NCBI GenBank assembly: GCA_009778485.1
Contig: WRJQ01000004.1
Coordinates: forward strand, 1-57,267
From: Oscillospiraceae bacterium
Lineage (GTDB): Bacteria; Bacillota; Clostridia; Oscillospirales; Oscillospiraceae
Reading direction: 5' to 3'
Length of the DNA: 57,267 bases
Of the stretch, positions 1 to 7,120 are shown piece after piece. The position numbers and the translations under genes are program-made. The notes under the pieces were generated by a model. It saw only the letters and a program-made list of their open reading frames with translations. It made no database searches and had not been told where the DNA came from. Every line of letters begins with the position of its first letter. The first letter of the stretch is position 1.

Positions 1-2
1 GA

Positions 3-380
3 TTAGCCCATAGGTTTCGTTCTTTCCGTATCCGCCGGGCAAAAAGAGTAAAACGTGATATCGCTCTTCTTGATCCAACGTAAGTCTGCATGTTCCAACA
101 ACTGCGGTTTTCCTTCCGATATAACCGCACCTAACACTGTAAGATGAATCGTAATCTCATCGTATGCGTATACAGTGTCGTTAAAAACACTACCTACTGC
201 CAAAACAATACCAAGTTCTTCAAAGCACTCTCTAATCAAGGCCTTTTCCATACTCTCGCCTGGCTCCACCTTTCCACCGGGAAACTCCCATAATAGTGGT
301 CTAGCTTTATGTTCAGGGCGTTGGCATATCAAAAACCGATCATCATCCCATATGAGTGCAGCAACTACCTCAATCATCAC
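3..380 (-). CDS. mutT: MutT-like Nudix hydrolase
   Basis: Nudix pyrophosphohydrolase of the MutT type, which in this family hydrolyses 8-oxo-dGTP or another non-canonical nucleotide to the monophosphate. The Nudix box is complete: GGKVEPGE followed by RECFEELGI (about residues 35-58) fits G-x5-E-x7-R-E-x2-E-E-x-G. At 125 residues it has the usual MutT length and looks whole, with its stop three bases inside the window. It lies 37 bp downstream of the methyltransferase gene on the same strand, so the two may share a transcript. Two adjacent Met codons are possible starts. Nucleotide clean-up fits next to DNA modification genes, but the substrate cannot be told from the sequence. Confidence 0.85.
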   Translation of the reverse strand: MMIEVVAALIWDDDRFLICQRPEHKARPLLWEFPGGKVEPGESMEKALIRECFEELGIVLAVGSVFNDTVYAYDEITIHLTVLGAVISEGKPQLLEHADLRWIKKSDITFYSFCPADTERTKPMG

Positions 381-417
381 ACAACTACCAGTTTAGTTGT
401 TGACTGATATGATAGAT

Positions 418-1659
418 TCATACAATCTCCAGTAATCGCTCCCCGATTTTCTCCACAACAGGAACTACCAGTGAATTGCCCATTGTGAAATACCTGAACT
501 TCTCGGGCATACCCGTATTCGTCCAATCATCTTCAAATCCATTAAGTCGTTCACATTCAACAGGTGTTAGAAGCCGGAGCTTTCCAGTCACAGCATCTTC
601 GATAACATGAGTGCTTCTATTTACGCTGGACTCACTGGTCAGCATGGTTCGGGCGGGCCTATCAAGATAATCCGGGAAACACACAGGACCCTCGCTGAAA
701 TAGTACGGTTCTCCATTAGGCCGCACACGCGGTATTTTTTTTGCACCCTTTAAGAACTCCCATTTTTCGAGCGATCCATTGAGGAAGTATTTCTCATCTA
801 CTGGCTCGGTATGGCGGATTTCGCCTAGTGTAGTCGGCTTTACTTCTATCGGCGCTACTTCCTTCGAGACGATTCTCCCATTTATCATTATTCCAGAATT
901 ATAGAAAGGCGCTGAGAAATTCTCTGACAGTTCGATTAGATCCACGTAATCTGCCTGATTTATTGACAGTTCTGATAGATTTCTTGTGCTAACACTATTT
1001 TGCACAGGAAATATTGACGAGAAAAAGCCATTATTGTATAATCTTTTGTAGAGTTGAACTCCGTCGTTTGAGCGAGCGATGCTTTCTAGCTCTCTATATA
1101 TTTCCGTAGAGCTGCTAAAGGCTACTATATATACTCGCCGCCGTCTCTGTGCATATCCATACTCAGCAGCGTTAATGATACGCCATTCTACAGCATAGCC
1201 CAAGTCATTGAGACATCTGAGAATAACTCCAAAATCCCTGCCTCTTTGGGATGACGGTGACTTAAGGAGACGGTCAACATTTTCTAAAACGACATATTTT
1301 GGGCGATGGGTTAGTAGAATATCCTTAATATGCCACCACAAGACGCCCTTCTTTCCTTCGATTCCCTTTGCTCCGGTTCTAGCCACTGAGTAATCTTGGC
1401 ATGGAAACCCGCCGACGAGGATATCATGTGCCGGGATATTGCACTTAACTCTCGCAATATCATTATTAACATGGCTTAATACTGCGCCATAATGGGATAT
1501 ATAGCAGTCATAGGCGTGTTGAACTTTCTTATCAGGCTCCCACTGATTGGCCCACACAGTCTCATAACGACTTGAACTGCGCTCAAGCCCAGCGCGAAAC
1601 CCGCCAACGCCCGCAAATAACTCCACTACCTTGATTTCATTATCGTTCATCTCAATCAC
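418..1659 (-). CDS. DNA (cytosine-5) methyltransferase
   Basis: Type II modification enzyme that transfers methyl from S-adenosylmethionine to C5 of cytosine. The motifs appear in order: SAM-binding motif I VVELFAGVGG (residues 11-20), motif IV GGFPCQDYS with catalytic Cys87, motif VI LENVDRLL, motif VIII QRRRRVYIVA, then after a variable target-recognition stretch motif IX/X (LTPVECERLNGFEDDW and MGNSLVVPVVEKI). At 413 residues it is complete. It is divergent from the endonuclease gene, with 73 bp between their starts, the usual layout for a restriction pair. If the partner cuts GATC as Sau3AI does, this enzyme would make GATm5C; that specificity is an inference. Base composition is more AT-rich than the window backbone, consistent with transfer. 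Confidence 0.95.
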   Translation of the reverse strand: MIEMNDNEIKVVELFAGVGGFRAGLERSSSRYETVWANQWEPDKKVQHAYDCYISHYGAVLSHVNNDIARVKCNIPAHDILVGGFPCQDYSVARTGAKGIEGKKGVLWWHIKDILLTHRPKYVVLENVDRLLKSPSSQRGRDFGVILRCLNDLGYAVEWRIINAAEYGYAQRRRRVYIVAFSSSTEIYRELESIARSNDGVQLYKRLYNNGFFSSIFPVQNSVSTRNLSELSINQADYVDLIELSENFSAPFYNSGIMINGRIVSKEVAPIEVKPTTLGEIRHTEPVDEKYFLNGSLEKWEFLKGAKKIPRVRPNGEPYYFSEGPVCFPDYLDRPARTMLTSESSVNRSTHVIEDAVTGKLRLLTPVECERLNGFEDDWTNTGMPEKFRYFTMGNSLVVPVVEKIGERLLEIV

Positions 1660-1732
1660 CGCTTCAAATTATATCATATTTATATTAGAGGATCAAGGGT
1701 TTTCCGAAAATTATCTGAAAGGACACTTATGA

Positions 1733-3079
1733 ATGAGTGACCGTAAGTATACAACAAAAGAGGAAGTCCTTGTGCGTGGCCGAGAAGCCATTGGCATACC
1801 GCTTCGCGATATGGATAAGACACATAAACTCAGCATCGGAAAAGGTGCTGTAGGCAGCGTTGTTGAAGAATCTTGGTTCGGATATAAAATCAATAGCGAC
1901 TCTGAGCCTGACTTTGCAGAAGCCGGCGTTGAGCTAAAGGTCACTCCATATGTAAAGGCCAGCAAAGGCGTACGCGCAAAAGAGCGTCTAGTCTGTAACA
2001 TTATCAACTACATGGAGGAGTACAAGAACACCTTTCAAACAAGCAGTTTTTGGCGTAAATGCAACACAATGCTTATCATGGCGTATAGGCATATCGATGG
2101 TGTTGACAAAGGTGACTTCACCATAGAAGAAGCAATACTGTTTAGCTTTCCTGTCGAAGACTTGATAATCATTGAGAAGGATTGGGAATACATCATTTCA
2201 AAAATACGCGCTGGCAGAGCGCACGAGATATCCGAGGGTGATACTTTATATCTCGGGGCTTGTACCAAAGGGGCAACATCTGCGTCAGTGCGACAGCAAC
2301 CGTTCTCCGATATTCCTGCAAAGCAGCGTGCATATTCGTTGAAGCAGTCATATATGACGTACATCCTGAATAACTACATTTTTGGAGAGAGAACCGATGA
2401 GCATATCGTCAAGGATCCGGCACTCCTTCGCGAAAAGAGCTTTGAAGAATATATTGTCGAGCGAATCGCTCCGTATTTTGGTCGGTCTCGAACTAAGCTA
2501 ATGCACGAGTTTGACATACAACCCGGTCCAAAGAATATTAATGAGATCATATTAGCACGTATTCTTGGCATTGAAGGAAAAATAACCGCTACTGACGAGT
2601 TTCAAAAAGCGAACATCATCCCGAAAACAATTCGTATACAGAAAACCGGGCATATTAGAGAGAGTATGTCCTTTCCTGGATTCCGATTCCTTGATATAAT
2701 CCAAGAGGACTGGGAGGACTCGTCTCTAAAGAACTATCTGGAACCAACGAAGTTCCTGTTTATCATATTTAAAGAAAACGATGCTGGAGATTATTTTTTT
2801 GAGCGGGTCAAGTTCTGGAACATGCCCGCTGAGGATTTGGATGAGGTAAGGAAAGTCTGGGAGCGGACAGTACAAGTAATTAGGTACGGCGTAGAGCTAG
2901 AATACAACGGTAGTGTGACACGTAACAACCTGCCAAAGCAATCTGAGAATCGGGTCGCCCACGTCCGCCCACACGCAAAAAACGCAAGTGATACATACCC
3001 GCTGCCAGATGGCAGAGATATGATTAAGCAGTGCTTTTGGCTTAACAGCACATATGTAGAATCAATAATCAACGAATAG
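1733..3079 (+). CDS. Sau3AI/MutH-family type II restriction endonuclease
   Basis: Restriction endonuclease with the MutH/Sau3AI fold. Near the N-terminus (about residues 36-70) it has GKGAVGSVVEESWFG followed by SEPDFAEAGVELKVTP. The spacing Asp60-x6-Glu67-x-Lys69, with Glu46 upstream, matches the MutH catalytic set Glu56, Asp70, Glu77, Lys79. At 448 residues it is close to Sau3AI in length, so a second, DNA-binding MutH-like repeat is expected in the C-terminal half. The ATG follows GAAAGGA at a normal distance. It is divergent from a C5 methyltransferase and 11 bp upstream of an unknown gene that is probably co-transcribed. Recognition of GATC is typical of the family but not provable here. 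Confidence 0.88.
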   Translation: MSDRKYTTKEEVLVRGREAIGIPLRDMDKTHKLSIGKGAVGSVVEESWFGYKINSDSEPDFAEAGVELKVTPYVKASKGVRAKERLVCNIINYMEEYKNTFQTSSFWRKCNTMLIMAYRHIDGVDKGDFTIEEAILFSFPVEDLIIIEKDWEYIISKIRAGRAHEISEGDTLYLGACTKGATSASVRQQPFSDIPAKQRAYSLKQSYMTYILNNYIFGERTDEHIVKDPALLREKSFEEYIVERIAPYFGRSRTKLMHEFDIQPGPKNINEIILARILGIEGKITATDEFQKANIIPKTIRIQKTGHIRESMSFPGFRFLDIIQEDWEDSSLKNYLEPTKFLFIIFKENDAGDYFFERVKFWNMPAEDLDEVRKVWERTVQVIRYGVELEYNGSVTRNNLPKQSENRVAHVRPHAKNASDTYPLPDGRDMIKQCFWLNSTYVESIINE

Positions 3080-3090
3080 GAGAACTAAAA

Positions 3091-3957
3091 TTGCAACAAG
3101 TTATATCAATAGCGGAACTGAGGAACTCTCTGCGTGTTTCGTACTCTCAAGAGGTGTTGGATTGTTCAAGATTACTCAGGCGAGAGAATATCGAAGCTTT
3201 TCTTTCATTAGACCGCGAGGGGCTACGTTATGAGTCCTTGGAGCATAGAATACTGCTGTACACATCTCTGCAAGGAGAAAAAGTATATATCCAAATGCCG
3301 GGCAAGGAGAGCGCGGAAAGCAATCGTAACCCAATGCCGAAGGATTTTCGCCCAAAGCTAGAATGTGTTAATGGTTCAATAATGCAGGATGCATCTTTCG
3401 GTTTCATCTGGGATATTTTGGATGAGATTGGAAAGCAGCACAGGGATTATCTCAGCATCGTTGCCGCGGTATTTTTCCATATGGGGTACATGTATAATTA
3501 CACTCAAACAAGTGGATACTATGAATGCTCGGCGCTGCTGCTAAATGATGAAGTTGACGAAATCCGACAAATCGACCCGATAAAGATGCGATGGAATCAC
3601 ATAGGCTTCTCTGACGATGTCTGGTACAGTCTTAACAATTATTTTGGAGATATTCCGGTTCCAAGCGGACAAAAAATCTCATTCGAGTCTTTCATTAAGT
3701 TTGTTGATTTGCTTCTTCAAAATGAAGATTGTAAGTATTACTATAAAAACGTCGTGCAAGGAAACAAACCGGCCTATAACCTAAAGAGCGGCAGGACATC
3801 TACATGCGATGCTAACCTTTTAGTTCTCCATTACCTTAGAGGAGCGGGAAGAATATCAAGACTTCTAGATAGTTTTCAGAAAACGCGCGGTGTGCCATCG
3901 TTCAATAAATCAGAATACCCGCTCGTTACCGATGGCATAGTGTCATATGACAGATGA
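3091..3957 (+). CDS. Unknown protein of the restriction island
   Basis: A 288-residue protein I do not recognise. It starts with TTG, which follows AGGAGA at the stop of the endonuclease gene, so it is almost certainly in the same transcript. No signal peptide, membrane segment or nuclease motif is obvious. It is rich in Tyr, Asp and Leu. A tract around residues 125-150 (AAVFFHMGYMYNYTQ) is hydrophobic but short, and the C-terminal third has basic and Gly-rich stretches (LKSGRTSTCD, LRGAGRISRLLD). Position and AT-rich composition tie it to the restriction system, where it might be a specificity, immunity or accessory subunit. It could equally be an unrelated passenger. Confidence 0.7.
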   Translation: MQQVISIAELRNSLRVSYSQEVLDCSRLLRRENIEAFLSLDREGLRYESLEHRILLYTSLQGEKVYIQMPGKESAESNRNPMPKDFRPKLECVNGSIMQDASFGFIWDILDEIGKQHRDYLSIVAAVFFHMGYMYNYTQTSGYYECSALLLNDEVDEIRQIDPIKMRWNHIGFSDDVWYSLNNYFGDIPVPSGQKISFESFIKFVDLLLQNEDCKYYYKNVVQGNKPAYNLKSGRTSTCDANLLVLHYLRGAGRISRLLDSFQKTRGVPSFNKSEYPLVTDGIVSYDR

Positions 3958-3991
3958 AAACCCTAAGTATGTTATGCCACCTAATCAGTAT

Positions 3992-4017
3992 TGGTGATAG
4001 TGTATGGTGATAGTGTA
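3992..4017. repeat. 13-nt tandem repeat
   Basis: TGGTGATAGTGTA occurs twice head to tail in the 202-bp gap between the converging unknown gene and vsr. Downstream, GTCC and GGAC around an AT-rich loop (about 4041-4056) could form a small hairpin. I see no convincing gene in 3958-4159. Confidence 0.8.
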
Positions 4018-4159
4018 ATATTATCTCAATTTTGCTGTCCAATAAAACGGACAATGAACAAAGAGTTGGAGATTTCGTGAAATCTTCATGCCTCGCGACC
4101 CTCTGCGCAGCAGCAACCTGTAATAAGGCAGAAGCACAATACTGGTTGTACTGTATAAC

Positions 4160-4672
4160 TCAGTATGAGCTATTCTCACTATATGTGCTGTCCAGCCAGC
4201 AAGGGTAGATGTCACACGAATATCGACTTGAACTATATGTCTCTACCTTGCTCGAAAAGATTACTTCATTAATGTCATTGACGCAGCCGGTCAGGTCGTC
4301 AAGAATCTGTTTCCCCCAAAACCTAAGAACTATCCAGCCACTTCCGCAAAGACGCTGGTTAACCTCGTTATCTCTACCAATGTTGCGTTCTATTTTGCTT
4401 ATCCAGTAATCGCGGTTGCTTCGAATCTCGGTCTTTTTGCTTTCCCAATCTTTGCCGTGCCAAAACTCGCCATCACAGAATATTGCGATTTTATATTTTG
4501 TTATTGCGATATCCGGCGTCCCAGGAAGCTTTGAGTAATTCTTCCTGTATCTAATCCCGGAATGCCAAAGTGCCTTCCGCAGCAATACCTCGATTGATGT
4601 GTCTATACTGCCTATGCGGCTCATTATATAACTGCGTTTCATATCAGCAGTCGTTTGCATAATCCTTTTCAC
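4160..4672 (-). CDS. vsr: Very-short-patch repair endonuclease (Vsr), zinc site altered
   Basis: Vsr nicks DNA 5' to the T of T:G mismatches left when 5-methylcytosine deaminates, starting repair at methyltransferase target sites. Family landmarks are present: RSYIMSRIGSIDTSIE near the N-terminus, PGTPDI carrying the catalytic Asp, EFWHGKD with the catalytic His, and WISKIERNIGRD. The E. coli enzyme binds structural zinc through Cys66, His71, Cys73 and Cys117. Here the aligned positions read Glu, Lys, Trp and Gly, so the zinc site is missing. At 170 residues it is full length. It lies in the methyltransferase island, as vsr genes usually do. ATG 4672 is used here; an in-frame ATG four codons on is an alternative. 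Confidence 0.88.
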   Translation of the reverse strand: MKRIMQTTADMKRSYIMSRIGSIDTSIEVLLRKALWHSGIRYRKNYSKLPGTPDIAITKYKIAIFCDGEFWHGKDWESKKTEIRSNRDYWISKIERNIGRDNEVNQRLCGSGWIVLRFWGKQILDDLTGCVNDINEVIFSSKVETYSSSRYSCDIYPCWLDSTYSENSSY

Positions 4673-4726
4673 TGCACCACCGCTTGCTTCTCTAGTCGAT
4701 AAGAATACGTAAGCTATTCCCGCTCC

Positions 4727-5704
4727 CTACTCCCACTCGATTGTTCCGGGGGGTTTGCTTGTGATGTCGTACACGACGCGGTTGACTGCGGGGATTTCGC
4801 CGGTTATTCTTTCGGCAGCCTGGCTGAGCAGGCTGTGCGGCAGCGGGGCGTAGCCGGCAGTCACGAAGTCCGCCGTTTTGACAGCGCGTAGCGCGACTGT
4901 GTATCCGTATGCGCGCGAGTCGCCCTTTATGCCGACTGTGCGCCCGCCGGCAAGTATTGCGAAATACTGATCCGGCCGGGTGTCCCCGGAATCGATGACT
5001 TCGCGGAAAATCGCGTCCGCTTCCCTGAGAATGTCGAGTTTTTCCTTTGTGACTTCGCCCAGGCAGCGCACAGCGAGCCCGGGTCCTGGGAATGGCTGGC
5101 GCTCGGTGATCGCGGCGGGGAGGCCGAGGTGCCAGCCCAGGTCGCGGACTTCTCCTTTATATAAGGAGTATAACGGTTCGACGAGTTCTTTGAATCCCAT
5201 GTCCTCAGGCAGCCCTCCGACATTGTGATGGCTCTTTATGACTGCTGAATCTCCAACTCCGGACTCAACGACATCGGGATAGATTGTCCCCTGTGCCAGA
5301 TATTCGATGCCGCTGAGCTTTCGGGACTCCTCCTCGAATACGCGAATAAACTCTTCGCCGATTATCTTTCGCTTTTGCTCCGGGTCGGTGACGCCTGCGA
5401 TTCTCGCAAGAAATCTGTCGGCGGCGTCAACGCGGGTCAAATGGAGGTCGCGGTCTTTAAACGCTGCTTCTACTTCGTCTCCTTCGTTTTTTCGCATGAA
5501 GCCATGGTCTACGAAAATGCAATGCAGCCGGCCGGGCACCGCCTTTGCAAGCAGCGCAGCGCATACCGCTGAATCGACGCCTCCGGATAGCGCGAGCAGC
5601 ACGCTCCCGACGCCGACGTGCTCCTTTATTGCTGCTACAGCTCGTTTTTCGTATTGGTCTATATCCAGGTCTCCGTCAGATCTAAGGTTCTCGTATCTAT
5701 TCAT
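4727..5704 (-). CDS. guaA: GMP synthetase, ATP-pyrophosphatase subunit without glutaminase domain
   Basis: Converts XMP to GMP using ATP and ammonia. The PP-loop LLALSGGVDSAV is at about residues 36-47. The GMP-synthetase C-terminal dimerisation region is intact (ITERQPFPGPGLAVRCLG, and the end VVYDITSKPPGTIEWE). At 325 residues it lacks the roughly 190-residue N-terminal glutamine amidotransferase domain of ordinary bacterial GuaA. It begins directly with a short leader and the PPase domain, as in archaeal GuaAb. No separate amidotransferase gene is in the window, so ammonia must come from a distant GuaAa-like partner or be used directly. A sigma-70-type promoter lies upstream. The start codon has only a weak Shine-Dalgarno. 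Confidence 0.93.
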   Translation of the reverse strand: MNRYENLRSDGDLDIDQYEKRAVAAIKEHVGVGSVLLALSGGVDSAVCAALLAKAVPGRLHCIFVDHGFMRKNEGDEVEAAFKDRDLHLTRVDAADRFLARIAGVTDPEQKRKIIGEEFIRVFEEESRKLSGIEYLAQGTIYPDVVESGVGDSAVIKSHHNVGGLPEDMGFKELVEPLYSLYKGEVRDLGWHLGLPAAITERQPFPGPGLAVRCLGEVTKEKLDILREADAIFREVIDSGDTRPDQYFAILAGGRTVGIKGDSRAYGYTVALRAVKTADFVTAGYAPLPHSLLSQAAERITGEIPAVNRVVYDITSKPPGTIEWE

Positions 5705-5785
5705 CTATCATTGCGCATAGTACCCCCGCCTCTTCAGGCGACGGTAGGGTTGCGCGTCCTCCCCTCTGAGATGTTTATCACCACG

Positions 5786-5815
5786 ATAATATCACAGACA
5801 CAAGCAAAACGCCAA
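5786..5815 (-). promoter_or_regulatory. Predicted sigma-70-type promoter of guaA
   Basis: On the minus strand TTGGCG (5815-5810) and TATTAT (5791-5786) are 18 bp apart, giving a leader of roughly 75 nt before the guaA start. The leader contains a small CGCCT/AGGCG hairpin. I could not match it to a purine riboswitch. Confidence 0.6.
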
Positions 5816-5861
5816 CCTTTTCGCATTTCGAACAGTCTAAAAAATTGCTCCGAAAAAGGTA

Positions 5862-5890
5862 TTGACGAAGTGCCGGCGGCGTGGTATTAT
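5862..5890 (+). promoter_or_regulatory. Predicted promoter of tRNA-fMet
   Basis: TTGACG (5862-5867) and TATTAT (5885-5890) with an ideal 17-bp spacer end 28 bp before the tRNA. The promoter is divergent from the guaA promoter. Confidence 0.8.
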
Positions 5891-5918
5891 GTTCTCCGTC
5901 TTAGAAATTTGTCAATAC

Positions 5919-5995
<77 letters not shown>

Positions 5996-6000
5996 CAAGA

Positions 6001-6032
6001 AACCCTGTAACTGCAATGGCTACAGGGTTTTT
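6001..6032 (+). terminator. Rho-independent terminator of tRNA-fMet
   Basis: AACCCTGTA (6001-6009) pairs with TACAGGGTT (6021-6029), followed by a short T run. A near-identical hairpin follows the duplicated tRNA end at 6912. Confidence 0.85.
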
Positions 6033-6181
6033 GCTGTTTCGCGAAAAATACGCAGTATCAGCATTTTGAGTTCCTTTTGGCCTCCATTGTATAAAATGAG
6101 TGATAATTGGCTGTAATATGTGGAAAAGGACTTGCCATTATCATAGGTGGTGTATATAATACTTCCATCGGGGGTGAGCTT

Positions 6182-6808
6182 ATGTCATTGACAAAAGAAG
6201 ATTTACAAGCTATTGGTGCTTTAATGGACGGGAAACTAGAGCCAATGAAAGCCGATATCAACGATTTGAAAGAAGGTTTGGAAGGTGTTAGGACTTCTCA
6301 GTTAAAAGTCGAGTCAGAACAATATCGAGTAAACGCCGATATCAACGATTTGAAAGAAAGTTTGGAAGGTGTTAGGACTTCTCAGCTAAAAGTCGAGTCA
6401 GAGCAATATTCAATAAAAGCCGATATTAACGATTTGAAAGAAGGTTTGGAAGTTGTTAGGACTTCTCAGCTAAAAGTCGAGTCAGAGCAATATTCAATGA
6501 AAGCCGATATTAACGATTTGAAAGAAGGTTTGGAAGTTGTTAGGACTTCTCAGCTAAAAGTCGAGTCAGAGCAATATTCAATAAAAGCCGATGTCAACGA
6601 TTTGAAAGAAGGTTTGGAAGTTGTTAGGACTTCTCAGCTAAAAGTCGAGTTAGAGCAATATCCGCGCATAGCCGCAGCCCTTGATGGTGTTATCAGTGGA
6701 ATTGAGAAGAATAAAGAACAGGATAAACGCATAACAGCCCTTGAAAACATAGCAGAAGATCATGCTCAAAGGGTTTTCGTACTTGAGCAAATGTCTAAAG
6801 CCAGATAA
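6182..6808 (+). CDS. Tandem-repeat coiled-coil protein between tRNA repeats
   Basis: A 208-residue protein with no known function. ATG 6182 is chosen because GGGGTGAG lies just upstream; the open frame extends further 5' without a better start. Residues 1-22 form a head (MSLTKEDLQAIGALMDGKLE). Five copies of a 28-residue heptad-like unit (KADINDLKEGLE...SQLKVESEQYS) then run to about residue 162, followed by a C-terminal helix ending FVLEQMSKAR. Hydrophobic spacing and the lack of Pro predict a long, probably oligomeric coiled coil. There is no signal peptide or membrane segment. The gene is the only one between the tRNA-fMet gene and its duplicated 3' end, so it may be cargo of a small integrated element. 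Confidence 0.8.
   Translation: MSLTKEDLQAIGALMDGKLEPMKADINDLKEGLEGVRTSQLKVESEQYRVNADINDLKESLEGVRTSQLKVESEQYSIKADINDLKEGLEVVRTSQLKVESEQYSMKADINDLKEGLEVVRTSQLKVESEQYSIKADVNDLKEGLEVVRTSQLKVELEQYPRIAAALDGVISGIEKNKEQDKRITALENIAEDHAQRVFVLEQMSKAR
6248..6667. repeat. 84-nt tandem repeat, five units
   Basis: Five in-frame 84-nt units encode the 28-residue coiled-coil repeats of the gene at 6182. Units 2-4 are nearly identical at the DNA level (GTTAGGACTTCTCAGCTAAA recurs), which points to recent expansion and likely copy-number variation between strains. Confidence 0.95.
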
Positions 6809-6857
6809 TCAGCACCCAGCACTGTTTGTATATGAAATTGGTTAAGTATGGAAATGC

Positions 6858-6905
<48 letters not shown>

Positions 6906-6911
6906 TGCGCA

Positions 6912-6940
6912 AACCCTGTAGCTGCAATGGCTACAGGGTT
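6912..6940 (+). terminator. Duplicated tRNA terminator
   Basis: AACCCTGTAGC (6912-6922) pairs with GCTACAGGGTT (6930-6940), then TTCTGTTT. It is the counterpart of the hairpin at 6001; the bases between CCA and the stem differ between the two copies. I see nothing in the remaining 180 bp before the next gene. Confidence 0.8.
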
Positions 6941-7120
6941 TTCTGTTTGTCGATCTCATATGCATGTGTCTACCTTGGCCGGAACATCCATGCAGGCTTT
7001 GACATACTATAGCTGCATAGTGGGACGGTGCTAAGTACTGCGTGTCACCTAAAAGTGCACAACTCTTACAGCCATTTACACGCCTGACTACGCGGCTTTT
7101 GTCCAAGGCTCCTAGGGCTC

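Noticed and set aside
4021-4215. 64-residue minus-strand frame after vsr
   Set aside because: Overlaps the vsr 3' end in another frame, no SD, no protein-like pattern.
5705-5785. Purine or other riboswitch in the guaA leader
   Set aside because: Only a small hairpin; none of the conserved purine-riboswitch loops is present.
6248-6667. CRISPR-like array
   Set aside because: The 84-nt units are contiguous in-frame coding repeats with no unique spacers.
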